Positions 55,996 through 64,000 of a DNA stretch of 64,000 bases are shown here, in pieces (positions within the stretch are counted from its first letter, which is position 1; every line of letters begins with the position of its first letter). The stretch spans positions 124,001-188,000 of the forward strand of contig NZ_KB849625.1 of NCBI RefSeq assembly GCF_000368685.1, in the 5' to 3' direction. The notes under the pieces are model-generated. The model was not told the origin of the DNA and did not search any database. It worked only from the letters and a program-made list of their open reading frames with translations. Both the position numbers and the translations under genes were made by a program. This DNA comes from Acinetobacter baylyi DSM 14961 = CIP 107474. GTDB taxonomy: Bacteria > Pseudomonadota > Gammaproteobacteria > Pseudomonadales > Moraxellaceae.

Positions 55996-56007
55996 TTTGG
56001 ATCCAAT
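55996..56007. promoter_or_regulatory. vanO: VanR-type operator-like site 4
   Basis: TTTGGATCCAAT, eleven of twelve bases of the VanR consensus, about 150 bp upstream of the vanA promoter. Confidence 0.65.
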
Positions 56008-56155
56008 TATTACAATAATCAAAAGTACTTAATTTCGATACTTTTTATTCAAAAAATCAACCATTCGTTATTTTTATACTTAAATTAGTGCATATTCATT
56101 GTATATCAACCCTATAAGACAGAATCCAAATGAGACTAAATTAAATAAAATAGGA

Positions 56156-56184
56156 TTGACTCTGCATAAAAATTAGCATAAATT
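56156..56184 (+). promoter_or_regulatory. Predicted vanA promoter
   Basis: TTGACT at 56156-56161 and TAAATT at 56179-56184, with 17 bases between. The -10 overlaps the perfect VanR site at 56182-56193, so bound VanR would block polymerase. Confidence 0.7.
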
Positions 56185-56193
56185 GGATCCAAT
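56182..56193. promoter_or_regulatory. vanO: VanR operator, perfect site over the vanA promoter
   Basis: ATTGGATCCAAT, a perfect 12-bp palindrome identical to the VanR operator described in Caulobacter. It overlaps the -10 and lies 22 bp before the vanA ATG. Confidence 0.85.
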
Positions 56194-56215
56194 AAGTGAT
56201 AAGGAGTCGTCACAC

Positions 56216-57292
56216 ATGTTTATTAAAAATGCCTGGTATGTCGCTTGCCGCCCAGAAGAAATTCAAGATAAACCATTAGGCCGTACGATTTATGGTGAAA
56301 AAATCGTATTTTATCGTGGCAAAGAAAATAAAGTCGCAGCGGTAGAAGATTTCTGTCCTCATCGTGGCGCGCCATTGTCTTTGGGTTATGTTAAAGATGG
56401 TCATCTAGTTTGCGGTTATCATGGTTTAGTTATGGGATGTGAAGGAAAGACCATTGCTATGCCTGCGCAGCGTGTAGGCGGCTTCCCCTGCAATAAAGCA
56501 TATGCTGTTGTCGAAAAATACGGATTTATTTGGGTTTGGCCAGGTGAAAAATCTCTGGCAAATGAAGCAGACTTACCCACACTCGAATGGGCAGATCATC
56601 CAGAGTGGAGTTATGGCGGTGGGCTGTTTCATATCCAGTGTGATTATCGTCTCATGATTGATAACCTGATGGATTTGACTCATGAAACTTATGTTCATTC
56701 GAGCAGTATCGGTCAAAAAGAAATTGATGAAGCATTGCCAGTAACCAAAGTCGATGGAGACCATGTGGTAACTGAACGCTACATGGAAAATATTATTGCG
56801 CCACCATTCTGGCAAATGGCGTTACGTGGAAATCATTTAGCTGATGATGTGCCTGTGGATCGTTGGCAACGTTGTCACTTCTTTGCACCTAGTAATGTCC
56901 ATATTGAAGTGGGTGTGGCTCATGCGGGTCATGGTGGTTATAACGCACCAAAAGACAAAAAAGTCGCTTCAGTGGTTGTCGATTTTATTACGCCTGAAAC
57001 AGAAACGTCTCACTGGTATTTTTGGGGCATGGCACGTAATTTCCAGCCAGAAAACCAACAACTGACCGACCAGATTCGTGAAGGACAAGGCAAGATTTTT
57101 ACCGAAGATTTAGAAATGCTGGAACAGCAGCAGCAAAATATTCTACGTAACCCACAGCGCCAATTATTGATGCTGAATATCGATGCTGGCGGGGTTCAAT
57201 CACGCAAGATTATTGATCGGTTACTGGCAAAAGAAAATAGCCCGTCACCTCAAGATACACAACGAAAATTTCCCAATATTCGTGTAATTTAA
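56216..57292 (+). CDS. vanA: Vanillate O-demethylase oxygenase subunit VanA
   Basis: Rieske oxygenase (358 aa) that demethylates vanillate to protocatechuate and formaldehyde. I chose the ATG at 56216 (AAGGAG nine bases upstream, MFIKNAWYVAC start as in VanA); the open frame reaches back to a TTG inside the operator. Rieske ligands are C47-x-H49 and C66-x-x-H69; the iron motif DNLMDLTHETYVH places H156 and H161. The sequence is a close match to VanA. vanB follows at 11 bp. Confidence 0.95.
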   Translation: MFIKNAWYVACRPEEIQDKPLGRTIYGEKIVFYRGKENKVAAVEDFCPHRGAPLSLGYVKDGHLVCGYHGLVMGCEGKTIAMPAQRVGGFPCNKAYAVVEKYGFIWVWPGEKSLANEADLPTLEWADHPEWSYGGGLFHIQCDYRLMIDNLMDLTHETYVHSSSIGQKEIDEALPVTKVDGDHVVTERYMENIIAPPFWQMALRGNHLADDVPVDRWQRCHFFAPSNVHIEVGVAHAGHGGYNAPKDKKVASVVVDFITPETETSHWYFWGMARNFQPENQQLTDQIREGQGKIFTEDLEMLEQQQQNILRNPQRQLLMLNIDAGGVQSRKIIDRLLAKENSPSPQDTQRKFPNIRVI

Positions 57293-57303
57293 GGATGATA
57301 AAC

Positions 57304-58251
57304 ATGGACGTGATCATTCACAAAATTCACCAGCTTACTCCAAGTATTCGTGCATTTGAGTTGATCTCTGCCAATGGCAGCGACTTACCAGCTTTTGACG
57401 CAGGCTCACATATTGACGTACATCTCAAAAATGGATTGACTCGACAATATTCACTTTCTAACTGTTGTAGTGAACAACATCGCTATGTGATTGGTGTATT
57501 GCACGATGAAAATTCAAGAGGTGGTTCACGTTGTATTCATCAGGATTATCGTGAAGGCGATCATTTAAATATTGGTACACCGCGCAATTTATTTGAAATT
57601 CATTCTAAAACTCAGAAAGCAGTTTTATTTGCAGGCGGTATTGGGATTACGCCTATTCTCTCCATGGCTTATCGTCTAAAACATCAGCAAATTCCATTTG
57701 AACTACATTATTTTGTACGTAGTCATGAAATGATTGCATTTTATGGCAACCTGACTGAACACTTCCCAGAGCAAATTCATTTTCACATTCAGAATCAGTC
57801 TGAAACACAATGTGAAATGTCGAAAGTGCTTGAAGAAGTCGCTCCAGATCGACATTTATATGTCTGTGGTCCAGCTGGTTTTATGCAATTTGTGATGGAT
57901 TCTGCACAGCAGGCAGGTTGGTCAGATGAACAGTTGCATCAAGAACATTTTGTCGCACCGCAAATCGACCAAAGTCAGAATGAAGCTTTTACCATTGAAG
58001 TGCTTGGCTCAGATCGTAAAATTGAAGTTTCTGCCCATCAGACGGCGACTCAAGCCTTGCTCGAACATGGCTTTGACGTGCCTGTTTCATGTGAACAAGG
58101 CATTTGCGGCACCTGTATTACGCGCGTGGTTTCTGGAACACCAGATCATCGTGATGTATTTATGACAGATGAGGAACATGCTTTAAATGATCAGTTTACA
58201 CCGTGTTGTTCGCGTGCGAAGTCTAAAATTTTAGTCATTGATCTTGCTTAA
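57304..58251 (+). CDS. vanB: Vanillate O-demethylase reductase VanB
   Basis: Class IA-type reductase (315 aa) carrying electrons from NADH to VanA. Order: flavin-binding RQYSLSNCC, NAD-binding LFAGGIGITPILSMA, CGPAGFMQFV, and a C-terminal plant-type [2Fe-2S] ferredoxin domain with CEQGICGTC plus the fourth Cys in FTPCCSRAKS. The ATG at 57304 has AAGGA eight bases upstream; the ATG at 57295 has almost none. It is the second gene of the vanAB operon. Confidence 0.94.
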   Translation: MDVIIHKIHQLTPSIRAFELISANGSDLPAFDAGSHIDVHLKNGLTRQYSLSNCCSEQHRYVIGVLHDENSRGGSRCIHQDYREGDHLNIGTPRNLFEIHSKTQKAVLFAGGIGITPILSMAYRLKHQQIPFELHYFVRSHEMIAFYGNLTEHFPEQIHFHIQNQSETQCEMSKVLEEVAPDRHLYVCGPAGFMQFVMDSAQQAGWSDEQLHQEHFVAPQIDQSQNEAFTIEVLGSDRKIEVSAHQTATQALLEHGFDVPVSCEQGICGTCITRVVSGTPDHRDVFMTDEEHALNDQFTPCCSRAKSKILVIDLA

Positions 58252-58264
58252 AAGTTCAGTTTTT

Positions 58265-58299
58265 CTCCTATACATTAAGCCCATGTATAGGAGTTTTTT
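58265..58299. terminator. Terminator between vanB and vanR
   Basis: Eleven-base arms CTCCTATACAT and ATGTATAGGAG with a seven-base loop, followed by six T. It ends vanAB; vanR is convergent and its stop lies in the T-run. Confidence 0.88.
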
Positions 58300-58993
58300 A
58301 CTCGGCATCCGCTAAAATCTGACGTACAGTCTCTCCGAGTACGACAACACTACTATGCTCACGCATTAAGTTTTCTGCACGTCCAGCTTGACGATTCACT
58401 AAAGCATTATAAATTGAGCAATGCTGTAGATGCGCATAATGTAAACGTCGATATTCAGATAAGGCACGGTTTTGATCGTAGGTAATCGCTTGTGCAGAAG
58501 CCAAAGGTAATTGGTTGTTTTTAGCCAACGCCTGCATCAGAGCAATATTTTTTGCACCCTCAATAATAGTATCGTGAAAAATTACATTATAGTGATGATA
58601 TTTTTCCAGCTCTTCGTCACCAAATTCATTTCTTCCATTAAATAGCTTTTCAGTTTCTTCAATACATTCATGCAAAATATTTTTTTGTTGTTCGGTAAGT
58701 CCCTGCTCTGCTATGGTTTTTGCTGCCAAGCCTTCGAGTACACCTCGCACCTCAAGGGCATCATGCACCAATTCATCCGAAATCTCACGGACAACATAGC
58801 CACGGGTTGGATTTTTAATCAGCAAGCCTTCTTGCTCAAGCAGACGAAAGGCCATTCGAATAGGCTGACGTGATACTCCTAAAAGCTCTGCCGTTGGAAT
58901 TTCTGCGATTCGGCTGCCACCCTCAAGTTCGCCATCGATAATCATTTTTCTGAGTTTAATTAAAACTTGGTGCCCTGATGACATTACAGCCAC
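58298..58993 (-). CDS. vanR: GntR-family repressor VanR
   Basis: A 231-aa GntR/FCD-type regulator. The HTH is AEIPTAELLGVSRQPIRMAFRLLEQEGLL (about 29-57), followed by RGYVV; the FCD domain has metal/effector residues around DALEVRGVLEGLAAK, NVIFHDTII and LRHAHLQH-like YAHLQH. VanR in A. baylyi and Caulobacter represses van genes and is relieved by vanillate. Convergent with vanB. It has no GGATCC site in its own promoter region, so autoregulation is not evident. The ATG at 58984 is an alternative start. Confidence 0.88.
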   Translation of the reverse strand: MAVMSSGHQVLIKLRKMIIDGELEGGSRIAEIPTAELLGVSRQPIRMAFRLLEQEGLLIKNPTRGYVVREISDELVHDALEVRGVLEGLAAKTIAEQGLTEQQKNILHECIEETEKLFNGRNEFGDEELEKYHHYNVIFHDTIIEGAKNIALMQALAKNNQLPLASAQAITYDQNRALSEYRRLHYAHLQHCSIYNALVNRQAGRAENLMREHSSVVVLGETVRQILADAE

Positions 58994-59080
58994 TTTTATA
59001 TAAAAAAGATTATGCCTGATGCTATCAAGTTCATTACATTGATGACAATGCCTTTGAGTTTATTTGAAATATGATTTTTG

Positions 59081-59118
59081 TCATAAAAACAAAAGCAGCC
59101 TGCTCAGACTGCTTTTGT
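59081..59118 (-). terminator. Terminator of the 2-oxoglutarate oxygenase gene
   Basis: Arms ACAAAAGCAG and CTGCTTTTGT with a ten-base loop, followed on the minus strand by a T-run. It sits 33 bp past the gene's stop. Confidence 0.85.
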
Positions 59119-59150
59119 ACTGCTATAGATTGAATCATCTACAATAGAAA

Positions 59151-60149
59151 TTAGTATTTTCCAGAGAAATTAGCACTCACACGCTGCGCCAAGTAATCCT
59201 TAGCCGTAATATCTGGGTATTTGCCTTTTGGGCTTTGGATGAGTACATCTTCATTGGCTTGACAGAAAAATGCCAAGCTATAACGCGCTCCCTGATATTC
59301 ATAATCGGCTGGATTTTTTACACGATGAAAATTTGAAGGCAACACATCATCACTCCAGCGCATCAACATATCGCCAATATTACAAGTAATCACATCTTCA
59401 CGCGGTTCAATTGAAGTCCATGCACGATTTTCCATTTCTTTACCAGGACATACCTGTAGGCCACCCTGACCTTTTTGCTGGAACAATAGCGTTAAACAAT
59501 CAAAATCGGTATGTGCACCTGCACGCCATAAACCGAGTTCATCTTTAAACGCAGGATCAACCGCATAGTAATGCAACATCCGCAAAGTGCTTTGATAGGT
59601 TTCCTTGGATGGATCATGCGCCAAGGTAAAAAAGTCTTCTGAAAATCCCATTTTGTAGGCAAAGCAAGACAAAATTTTCATGCCTACCGACCAGCACTGA
59701 CTTTCAAAATTTAATACCTGTTCTTTAAAATCTGGTAATTCTTGCTGCGTAGGCCATAACCCCGTCATACGTGGACGAGTAACCTGATAAGATTCCTTTT
59801 GATCCGGTGTTTTAGTAGAAGGACGAATCTGTGCTTTGCTTTCCCAGCCGGAATTACGCTTTAAAGGATATTGTGCTTTTACTTCACGTGGCAGGGCAAA
59901 AAATTGTTCTGCCAATCCAAATGCATGCTCAATGTCTTGCTGAGGAATACCATGATGAGAAACCTGAAAAAAACCAATTTCAACAGCAGCATCCCAAAGT
60001 TGATCTGCAATTTCATATTTACGCTGTTCAAAATCACTTAGATCGATTACACGGACTTCACGTTGGGTCTCTGTACCCATCACACCCATGACAGATTCTT
60101 TTTGCAGTTCTTGGAGAGAAAATTCGTTATTGGTGTTTAAACTGTTCAT
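59151..60149 (-). CDS. Fe(II)/2-oxoglutarate-dependent oxygenase, isopenicillin-N-synthase family
   Basis: A 332-aa DIOX_N/2OG-FeII oxygenase. An N-terminal VRVIDLSDFEQRKYE and EIGFFQVSHHGIP open the family domain. The iron ligands are His and Asp in GAHTDFDCLTLLFQ and the distal His in NFHRVKNP; the 2-oxoglutarate Arg is in RYSLAFF. I prefer the ATG at 60149 over a GTG at 60158. Such bacterial enzymes act on varied small molecules, and the substrate is unknown. It is a single-gene unit next to the van locus, with no VanR site found upstream. Confidence 0.85.
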   Translation of the reverse strand: MNSLNTNNEFSLQELQKESVMGVMGTETQREVRVIDLSDFEQRKYEIADQLWDAAVEIGFFQVSHHGIPQQDIEHAFGLAEQFFALPREVKAQYPLKRNSGWESKAQIRPSTKTPDQKESYQVTRPRMTGLWPTQQELPDFKEQVLNFESQCWSVGMKILSCFAYKMGFSEDFFTLAHDPSKETYQSTLRMLHYYAVDPAFKDELGLWRAGAHTDFDCLTLLFQQKGQGGLQVCPGKEMENRAWTSIEPREDVITCNIGDMLMRWSDDVLPSNFHRVKNPADYEYQGARYSLAFFCQANEDVLIQSPKGKYPDITAKDYLAQRVSANFSGKY

Positions 60150-60158
60150 GCTTGTCAC

Positions 60159-60530
60159 TCACATTAAAAAAGAAAATTTAATGATGTGACTCAATTTTAT
60201 AAAAAGTCGAATATAGGATTGAGCCACACTAAGCAATATCATTGGTTTTGCAACAAAAACTGATATTACCTAGAGCAATGACCCACATAGTGACAACGTC
60301 ATCATGTTGACAGCTTCTACTCTCATATGAATTAAGCAATGAATATGCCAAAAAAACAACTCTTAGAAGACATTATTAGATTAAGAAAAACATCCATTCT
60401 GTTCAATTAAAGTGCATGTCCAGTCATAAAATCCAATTATCTTAAAATAAGCCCCAATACTGTGCGTCGTGGGTTTAAGATTTTTCCTAGGCATTCCTCG
60501 TCTCTTATTTTAAAAAGCAAATTTTAAACA
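60159..60530. other. Intergenic region without a supportable gene
   Basis: About 370 bp, upstream of the oxygenase gene. A 23-codon frame at 60339-60410 (MNMPKKQLLEDIIRLRKTS) has no good ribosome site and is probably chance. The oxygenase promoter must be near its right side but is not clear. Confidence 0.4.
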
Positions 60531-60557
60531 AAAAAAAGCCACATCTGAGGGTGTGGC
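60531..60557 (-). terminator. Terminator downstream of the hypothetical gene at 60721
   Basis: On the minus strand GCCACA and TGTGGC pair around an eight-base loop and are followed by seven T. It lies about 160 bp beyond the stop at 60721. Confidence 0.8.
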
Positions 60558-60720
60558 GAAGGGTATTTCATGTTGACTAAACGGTGATTACAACAAGCTA
60601 TTCACCTTAAATTTAGAATAGACAAACTAACTTAATTTAAACTTAATTATGAAGTTTAAATTTTTATAATTAGACCATTTCCATTTTTGAATGATTGCAG
60701 CAATAACCTAGACAATTAAT

Positions 60721-61176
60721 TTAGTCAGGTTTGAACTGTTGTAACGTGATCCCTTCACTTTCCTGGATATCTCTAACCCATTGATCTACTTCTGATTTAT
60801 TAATCTGCAGCACTCTCATAAGCTCTGTAGAAACAGACTGAAAACGGCTACCTTGCCAGCGTTGTGCCAGCATAAATCTAAGTGCTTGATGCATGATCCA
60901 ATTTTTCTGTTGCAGATTGAGTTGTTCCTCCACATCACCCAGTTGCAATAAAACTGTTTTTAAACTTTCATACGATTTAATCTGTATATGATGATGAATC
61001 ATATTTTGATGATGTGGCGTAATATCATTAAACAGATCAAAGATTTTTTTTGATAGCTCAGGCTTACAATAACCATATTCATCTCGAACCAGATAATGAA
61101 ATAGTTTGATCAACACCGTCAATATCTTTTCTTGCTGGATAAAAAACTTGGTTTTATCCCATTCCCATGTATTCAT
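60721..61176 (-). CDS. Hypothetical protein
   Basis: A 151-aa, mostly helical protein with no recognised domain. It starts MNTWEWDKTKFFIQQEKILTVL and contains HQNMIHHHIQIKSYESLKTVLLQLG and RWQGSRFQSVSTELMRVLQINKSEVDQWVRDI, a possible HTH-like or helical bundle end. No signal peptide or membrane segment; probably cytoplasmic. No operon partners, with a terminator further downstream. I cannot name a family. Confidence 0.6.
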   Translation of the reverse strand: MNTWEWDKTKFFIQQEKILTVLIKLFHYLVRDEYGYCKPELSKKIFDLFNDITPHHQNMIHHHIQIKSYESLKTVLLQLGDVEEQLNLQQKNWIMHQALRFMLAQRWQGSRFQSVSTELMRVLQINKSEVDQWVRDIQESEGITLQQFKPD

Positions 61177-61399
61177 AACATCTTACTTCCCAAGCATTCT
61201 TAAGATTTAGTCTTTTAAAATTGATCATGTCGATTATTTATAGTCTTGGATAAATCTATATTTGACATGCATTTTTTCTAATATCGATAATGCGCTTTGA
61301 GTATTTGTAACGATGAGTTGATAGAAATGTGGGTAACTCTTTTTTAAGGGATTCCGTATAAAAAAATACGATAAAAGATTTGAAAAGCACATAGCGTAC

Positions 61400-61640
61400 T
61401 CCTTTGTTTGAAAAAGAAGTTCTAGCATCTCACTGTCAAATGAGGGTGGTAGAACGAAAGAGGGTTGACAGACTGGCAAACAAAGAAACCAGCACGCGCA
61501 AGCGCGTCCCCCTTCCGCCCTACCATAGAGAAAAGGGGGACGAACGGGTTTTTGGCTCACAAACTAAATTGTTGAACCATCTTTGTTTGAACGGGCCTGT
61601 CAAAACCCACTGGCGATTTGGGCCAGCCGGCAAAGAATAA
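61400..61640 (+). other. GC-rich structured island, possible phage-type (C4-like) RNA or mobile remnant
   Basis: This stretch is clearly richer in G and C than its AT-rich flanks. It contains several hairpins: ACGCG-CAAG-CGCGT; a nine-base stem GTCCCCCTT/AAGGGGGAC; and CTGGC-GATTTGG-GCCAG at 61610-61626. Frames on both strands cross it but look unlike proteins of this genome. The organisation suggests a structured RNA or a phage-derived scrap, perhaps like the C4 antisense RNAs. No flanking repeats or integrase were found. Confidence 0.35.
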
Positions 61641-61942
61641 TCAGCAGGTACTATGACGTCAAGATTTTAAAATATAGATGGTCAATGTCTGTCCCAAAAT
61701 AAATGGGCAGGCTCGTTCATACAACTTATGCTCATTTAGAAATTTGTGACACATCTATTATTTTATCAATTTTTTAATAAATTTTCGTTATTTATTAACA
61801 ATTATGTGCGTCATATCAATAAAAATAGCAACCATATTTAGAAACTGCTACTTTTAAAAATATGATAGCTGTATCTTATATAGCAGTATAAAAAACTACA
61901 TTCTTTTTATGATAAAAGCTGATGTTATGAGGAGATCAATCA
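61641..61942. other. Intergenic region upstream of a GNAT gene
   Basis: About 300 AT-rich bases after the GC-rich island. It includes the promoter for the GNAT gene at 61943, which I could not locate firmly. No other features were seen. Confidence 0.4.
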
Positions 61943-62398
61943 GTGAATACTGCGCTGCTTCAAGTTGTACCAGTTACTCAAGAAGACTATTCACAATGGT
62001 ATACATACTGGTTAGGTTATCAAAATTTCTATAAGGTGATTTTGACGGAAGAGATTACGCAAACAACATGGCAACGCTTTTTTGATGATTCTGAGCCTGT
62101 CTTTTGCGCAGTTGCCAAGAAAGGAGAACAAGTATTAGGTTTTGTGCACTACGTCTTTCACCGCTCGACCTGGGCACCGCACTATTATTGTTATCTTGAA
62201 GATTTATATGTTTCACCAGATTGCAGAGGGCAACATATTGGCAAAAGCCTCATCGAATATGTACAGCAGCAGGCCAAAACCCAGCATGCAACACGTTTAT
62301 ACTGGCATACTCAGGAAAATAATCTGACTGCACAAAAACTCTATAACTGGGTCGCTGAAAAATCTGAAATGATCCAGTACCGCATGCCAATCCATTGA
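61943..62398 (+). CDS. GNAT family N-acetyltransferase (GTG start)
   Basis: A 151-aa acetyltransferase. CYLEDLYVSPDCRGQHIGKSLIEYVQQQAKTQ contains motif A with the acetyl-CoA loop CRGQHIGKS, and RLYWHTQENNLTAQKLYNWV is motif B with the conserved Asn and Tyr. The start is a GTG at 61943, supported by AGGAG eight bases upstream. The acceptor is unknown. It is a single gene with its own terminator. Confidence 0.88.
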   Translation: MNTALLQVVPVTQEDYSQWYTYWLGYQNFYKVILTEEITQTTWQRFFDDSEPVFCAVAKKGEQVLGFVHYVFHRSTWAPHYYCYLEDLYVSPDCRGQHIGKSLIEYVQQQAKTQHATRLYWHTQENNLTAQKLYNWVAEKSEMIQYRMPIH

Positions 62399-62406
62399 AC
62401 TTGAAA

Positions 62407-62433
62407 AAACCAGAAGTATTATGCTTCTGGTTT
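62407..62433. terminator. Terminator between GNAT and TonB receptor genes
   Basis: Ten-base arms AAACCAGAAG and CTTCTGGTTT around seven bases, between two convergent genes. It can serve both. Confidence 0.82.
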
Positions 62434-62440
62434 AATCTAT

Positions 62441-64000
62441 TTAATTAAATTGATAATTGATGCTTAGAAATATTTCTCTCGGATGCCCTGGGGCCACCCA
62501 TTCATCCTTTACACTGGCAGTATAATATATAGTGTTAAATAGATTATTCAAATTAAACTGTAATTTGAGTTTTGGATTCATCTGATAGTAACTATTTAAG
62601 TTCAACAAGGTATAAGATGGTAAATTAAAACCATTGTCATAGACATTACCTGTACGCGCCGAAACATACTGAATATTCCCGCCTAAGCCAATTTTACTTG
62701 CTCCTGCTTGCCATACATCATACATCACCAATAAGTTAAGATGATGTTTAGGGCTATTGAGTAAAGCACTGCCCTTTGCAATTCCTGAGCTTTCTTCGCT
62801 TTTAGAAACAATCGCATCCGTATAGGCATATGCAAACTTTAAGTTAAGCGGGTCGACTGGCTGTGCAGTGAGATCAAATTCAATACCACGACTCGTTTCT
62901 TGGCCCACTGGCATCATATAAGCCGAATTCAATGGATTAGTCGTCAAGACATTCTGCTTTTTGACATGAAAAAGTGATACAGAAGCCATGATACGATCAT
63001 CTAGCCATTTTGCTTTGGTGCCTAGCTCATAAGTCCATGCTTTTTCGGGTTTGAATGGTTGCTGCTGAATATCCAGTCCTGAATTAAGATGAAACGACTG
63101 TCCCACGCTGGCAAACAGTGAAGCATGATCATCAAGCAAATAATTGACAGCGACTTTAGGGCTAAAATGCATGAAATACTGACCGCCCTGAATGCCCGCA
63201 ATAAATTCACGATAGTCTTGCTGATAGTAATCGTAACGTCCACCCAGTAAAACTGCCCATTTTGGATTAATCTCGATGTAATCACTTAAACTCAAAGCTG
63301 CATTTTTTTGACGCTCAAGCGTGTTATAGACCGAAGTAACGGCTGGAAGATTAACGCCATAGATAGGATCATAAATATTGATTTCACTGCTCGTCGATCC
63401 CTTTTTTCTGTATCTAAGCAAATGATTCTGTACTTTTAAATCACTATAGGTCATGCCTATAAAAAGTCGATGATTTAACGAACCTGTATTGAACTGCCCA
63501 GTTAAATCATGACTGAACAAATAGCTGGTGGTGTCATAGATACGATAACGGCGTTCACGGTTTAAATCACCTTGTGCATTTAAGAGCTGATAAGCTTCCG
63601 AAGAAAAACCACGCCATGTATTATCTTTATAGTTGAGGATGGTCTGAGTCGACCACATTGGATTCCACTGATGCTGGATTCTGACCTGTTGTAAATAGTC
63701 ATTCACGGTCATCAGACCATCGTCTTTTTCGCCCAGAAATCTTGAGTTCGGAATCGCTCCTAACTGCTGATTGACTGCAAGAACTCCACGATCAAACAAC
63801 GTATTTAGCACGGTATATTCACTGTCGTAATCAACCTGAGTAGTGTCACTTGGCTTCCATGTCAGTTGTGGTGCAACAAATAATTTATTGTTTTGCACTT
63901 CATCACGGAAGCTTTTGTTATTTTCATAAGCCACACCCAAACGATAGGCGATTGTTTCTGTAATCGCATTGGTTGAATCTATAGCACTACGATACTGGTT
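62441..64000 (-). CDS. TonB-dependent siderophore receptor (5' end cut by window)
   Basis: C-terminal 520 or so residues of an outer-membrane TonB receptor. The frame stays open to base 64000 (NQYRSAIDSTNAITETIAYRLG precedes the first in-frame TTG), so the plug and signal peptide lie outside. The barrel includes FGMT-type strands, YELGTKAKWLDDRIMASVSLFHVKKQNVLTTNP, LNNLFNTIYYTASVKDEWV and ends in QFN. The QLTWKPSDTTQVDYDSEYT block resembles the receptor at 32232, so both are FhuE/FpvA-like. The final residues after the last aromatic are Asn-type, unlike the usual terminal Phe. Confidence 0.88.
   Translation of the reverse strand, partial: NQYRSAIDSTNAITETIAYRLGVAYENNKSFRDEVQNNKLFVAPQLTWKPSDTTQVDYDSEYTVLNTLFDRGVLAVNQQLGAIPNSRFLGEKDDGLMTVNDYLQQVRIQHQWNPMWSTQTILNYKDNTWRGFSSEAYQLLNAQGDLNRERRYRIYDTTSYLFSHDLTGQFNTGSLNHRLFIGMTYSDLKVQNHLLRYRKKGSTSSEINIYDPIYGVNLPAVTSVYNTLERQKNAALSLSDYIEINPKWAVLLGGRYDYYQQDYREFIAGIQGGQYFMHFSPKVAVNYLLDDHASLFASVGQSFHLNSGLDIQQQPFKPEKAWTYELGTKAKWLDDRIMASVSLFHVKKQNVLTTNPLNSAYMMPVGQETSRGIEFDLTAQPVDPLNLKFAYAYTDAIVSKSEESSGIAKGSALLNSPKHHLNLLVMYDVWQAGASKIGLGGNIQYVSARTGNVYDNGFNLPSYTLLNLNSYYQMNPKLKLQFNLNNLFNTIYYTASVKDEWVAPGHPREIFLSINYQFN

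Larger units (their letters stand above)
55408..56155. other. Long control region between vanK and vanA
   Basis: About 750 bp, AT-rich and mostly non-coding. It holds four of the five VanR-like sites and one short signal-peptide-like reading frame (55839-55940). A further 5-codon frame at about 55513 (RBS AAAAGGAA, MSETV then stop) may be another scrap. The region looks like the site of a lost gene. Confidence 0.5.

Noticed and set aside
60339..60410. A 23-codon frame upstream of the 2-oxoglutarate oxygenase
   Set aside because: No good ribosome site and too short to support.
61234..61560. A 108-codon minus-strand frame
   Set aside because: Half of it is the GC-rich island read backwards and half is AT-rich spacer; there is no ribosome site and the residue pattern is not protein-like.
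61404..61640. A 78-codon plus-strand frame through the GC-rich island
   Set aside because: It is basic, low in hydrophobic core, and coincides with the RNA-like hairpins; more likely part of a structured element than a gene.

Overview
The window looks like chromosomal DNA of an Acinetobacter species. It is AT-rich, ribosome binding sites are mostly AAGGA-type, and several gene blocks have layouts known from Acinetobacter: betT-betT-betIBA for choline, vanA/vanB/vanR with vanK and vanP for vanillate, and an acetoin (aco) operon with its own lipoyl synthase. I saw no rRNA, tRNA, CRISPR array or intact insertion sequence.

Layout. 1-3281: pgaC (cut by the window edge) and pgaB for poly-N-acetylglucosamine, with no pgaA directly upstream. 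3659-8466: housekeeping genes (FKBP isomerase, yaeQ, a DctA-like carrier, a CobW-type GTPase, a small secreted protein, a hotdog thioesterase). 8755-18374: acetoin/butanediol catabolism. The minus-strand operon reads acoA-acoB-acoC-E3-butanediol dehydrogenase-acetoin reductase, and diverges from a lipoyl synthase and a GAF plus winged-helix regulator. 18413-26944: marC, two BCCT carriers and betI-betB-betA around a perfect 46-bp palindrome. 27444-36380: mqo, an MFS exporter-like protein, membrane proteins, a TonB siderophore receptor, a GNAT enzyme and a PepSY membrane protein.

36524-52653 is the most interesting part. A minus-strand operon of thirteen genes (50161 down to 37973) encodes a Rieske ferredoxin, a tiny recombinase-like HTH protein, a Rieske oxygenase, a diol-dehydrogenase-like SDR, an extradiol (VOC) dioxygenase, a ferredoxin reductase, an MFS carrier, a cupin, an alpha/beta hydrolase, a second SDR, an aspartate-dehydrogenase-like protein, an aldehyde dehydrogenase and a ThDP enzyme. 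An IclR regulator and a NicC-like flavin monooxygenase face away from it, and a porin lies beyond its end. The porin, Rieske-operon, iclR and monooxygenase upstream regions all carry the same AT-rich motif (GTTTTATATA..AAAC), so I infer one regulon. The gene set fits a two-stage ring-cleavage pathway, possibly for an N-heteroaromatic compound of the quinoline/kynurenate type. The substrate is a hypothesis.

52746-60149 is a vanillate locus: vanP, vanK, five VanR-type GGATCC sites, vanA, vanB and vanR, followed by a 2-oxoglutarate oxygenase. 60721-64000 holds a hypothetical gene, a small GC-rich structured island of possible phage origin, a GNAT enzyme and the 3' part of a second TonB receptor.
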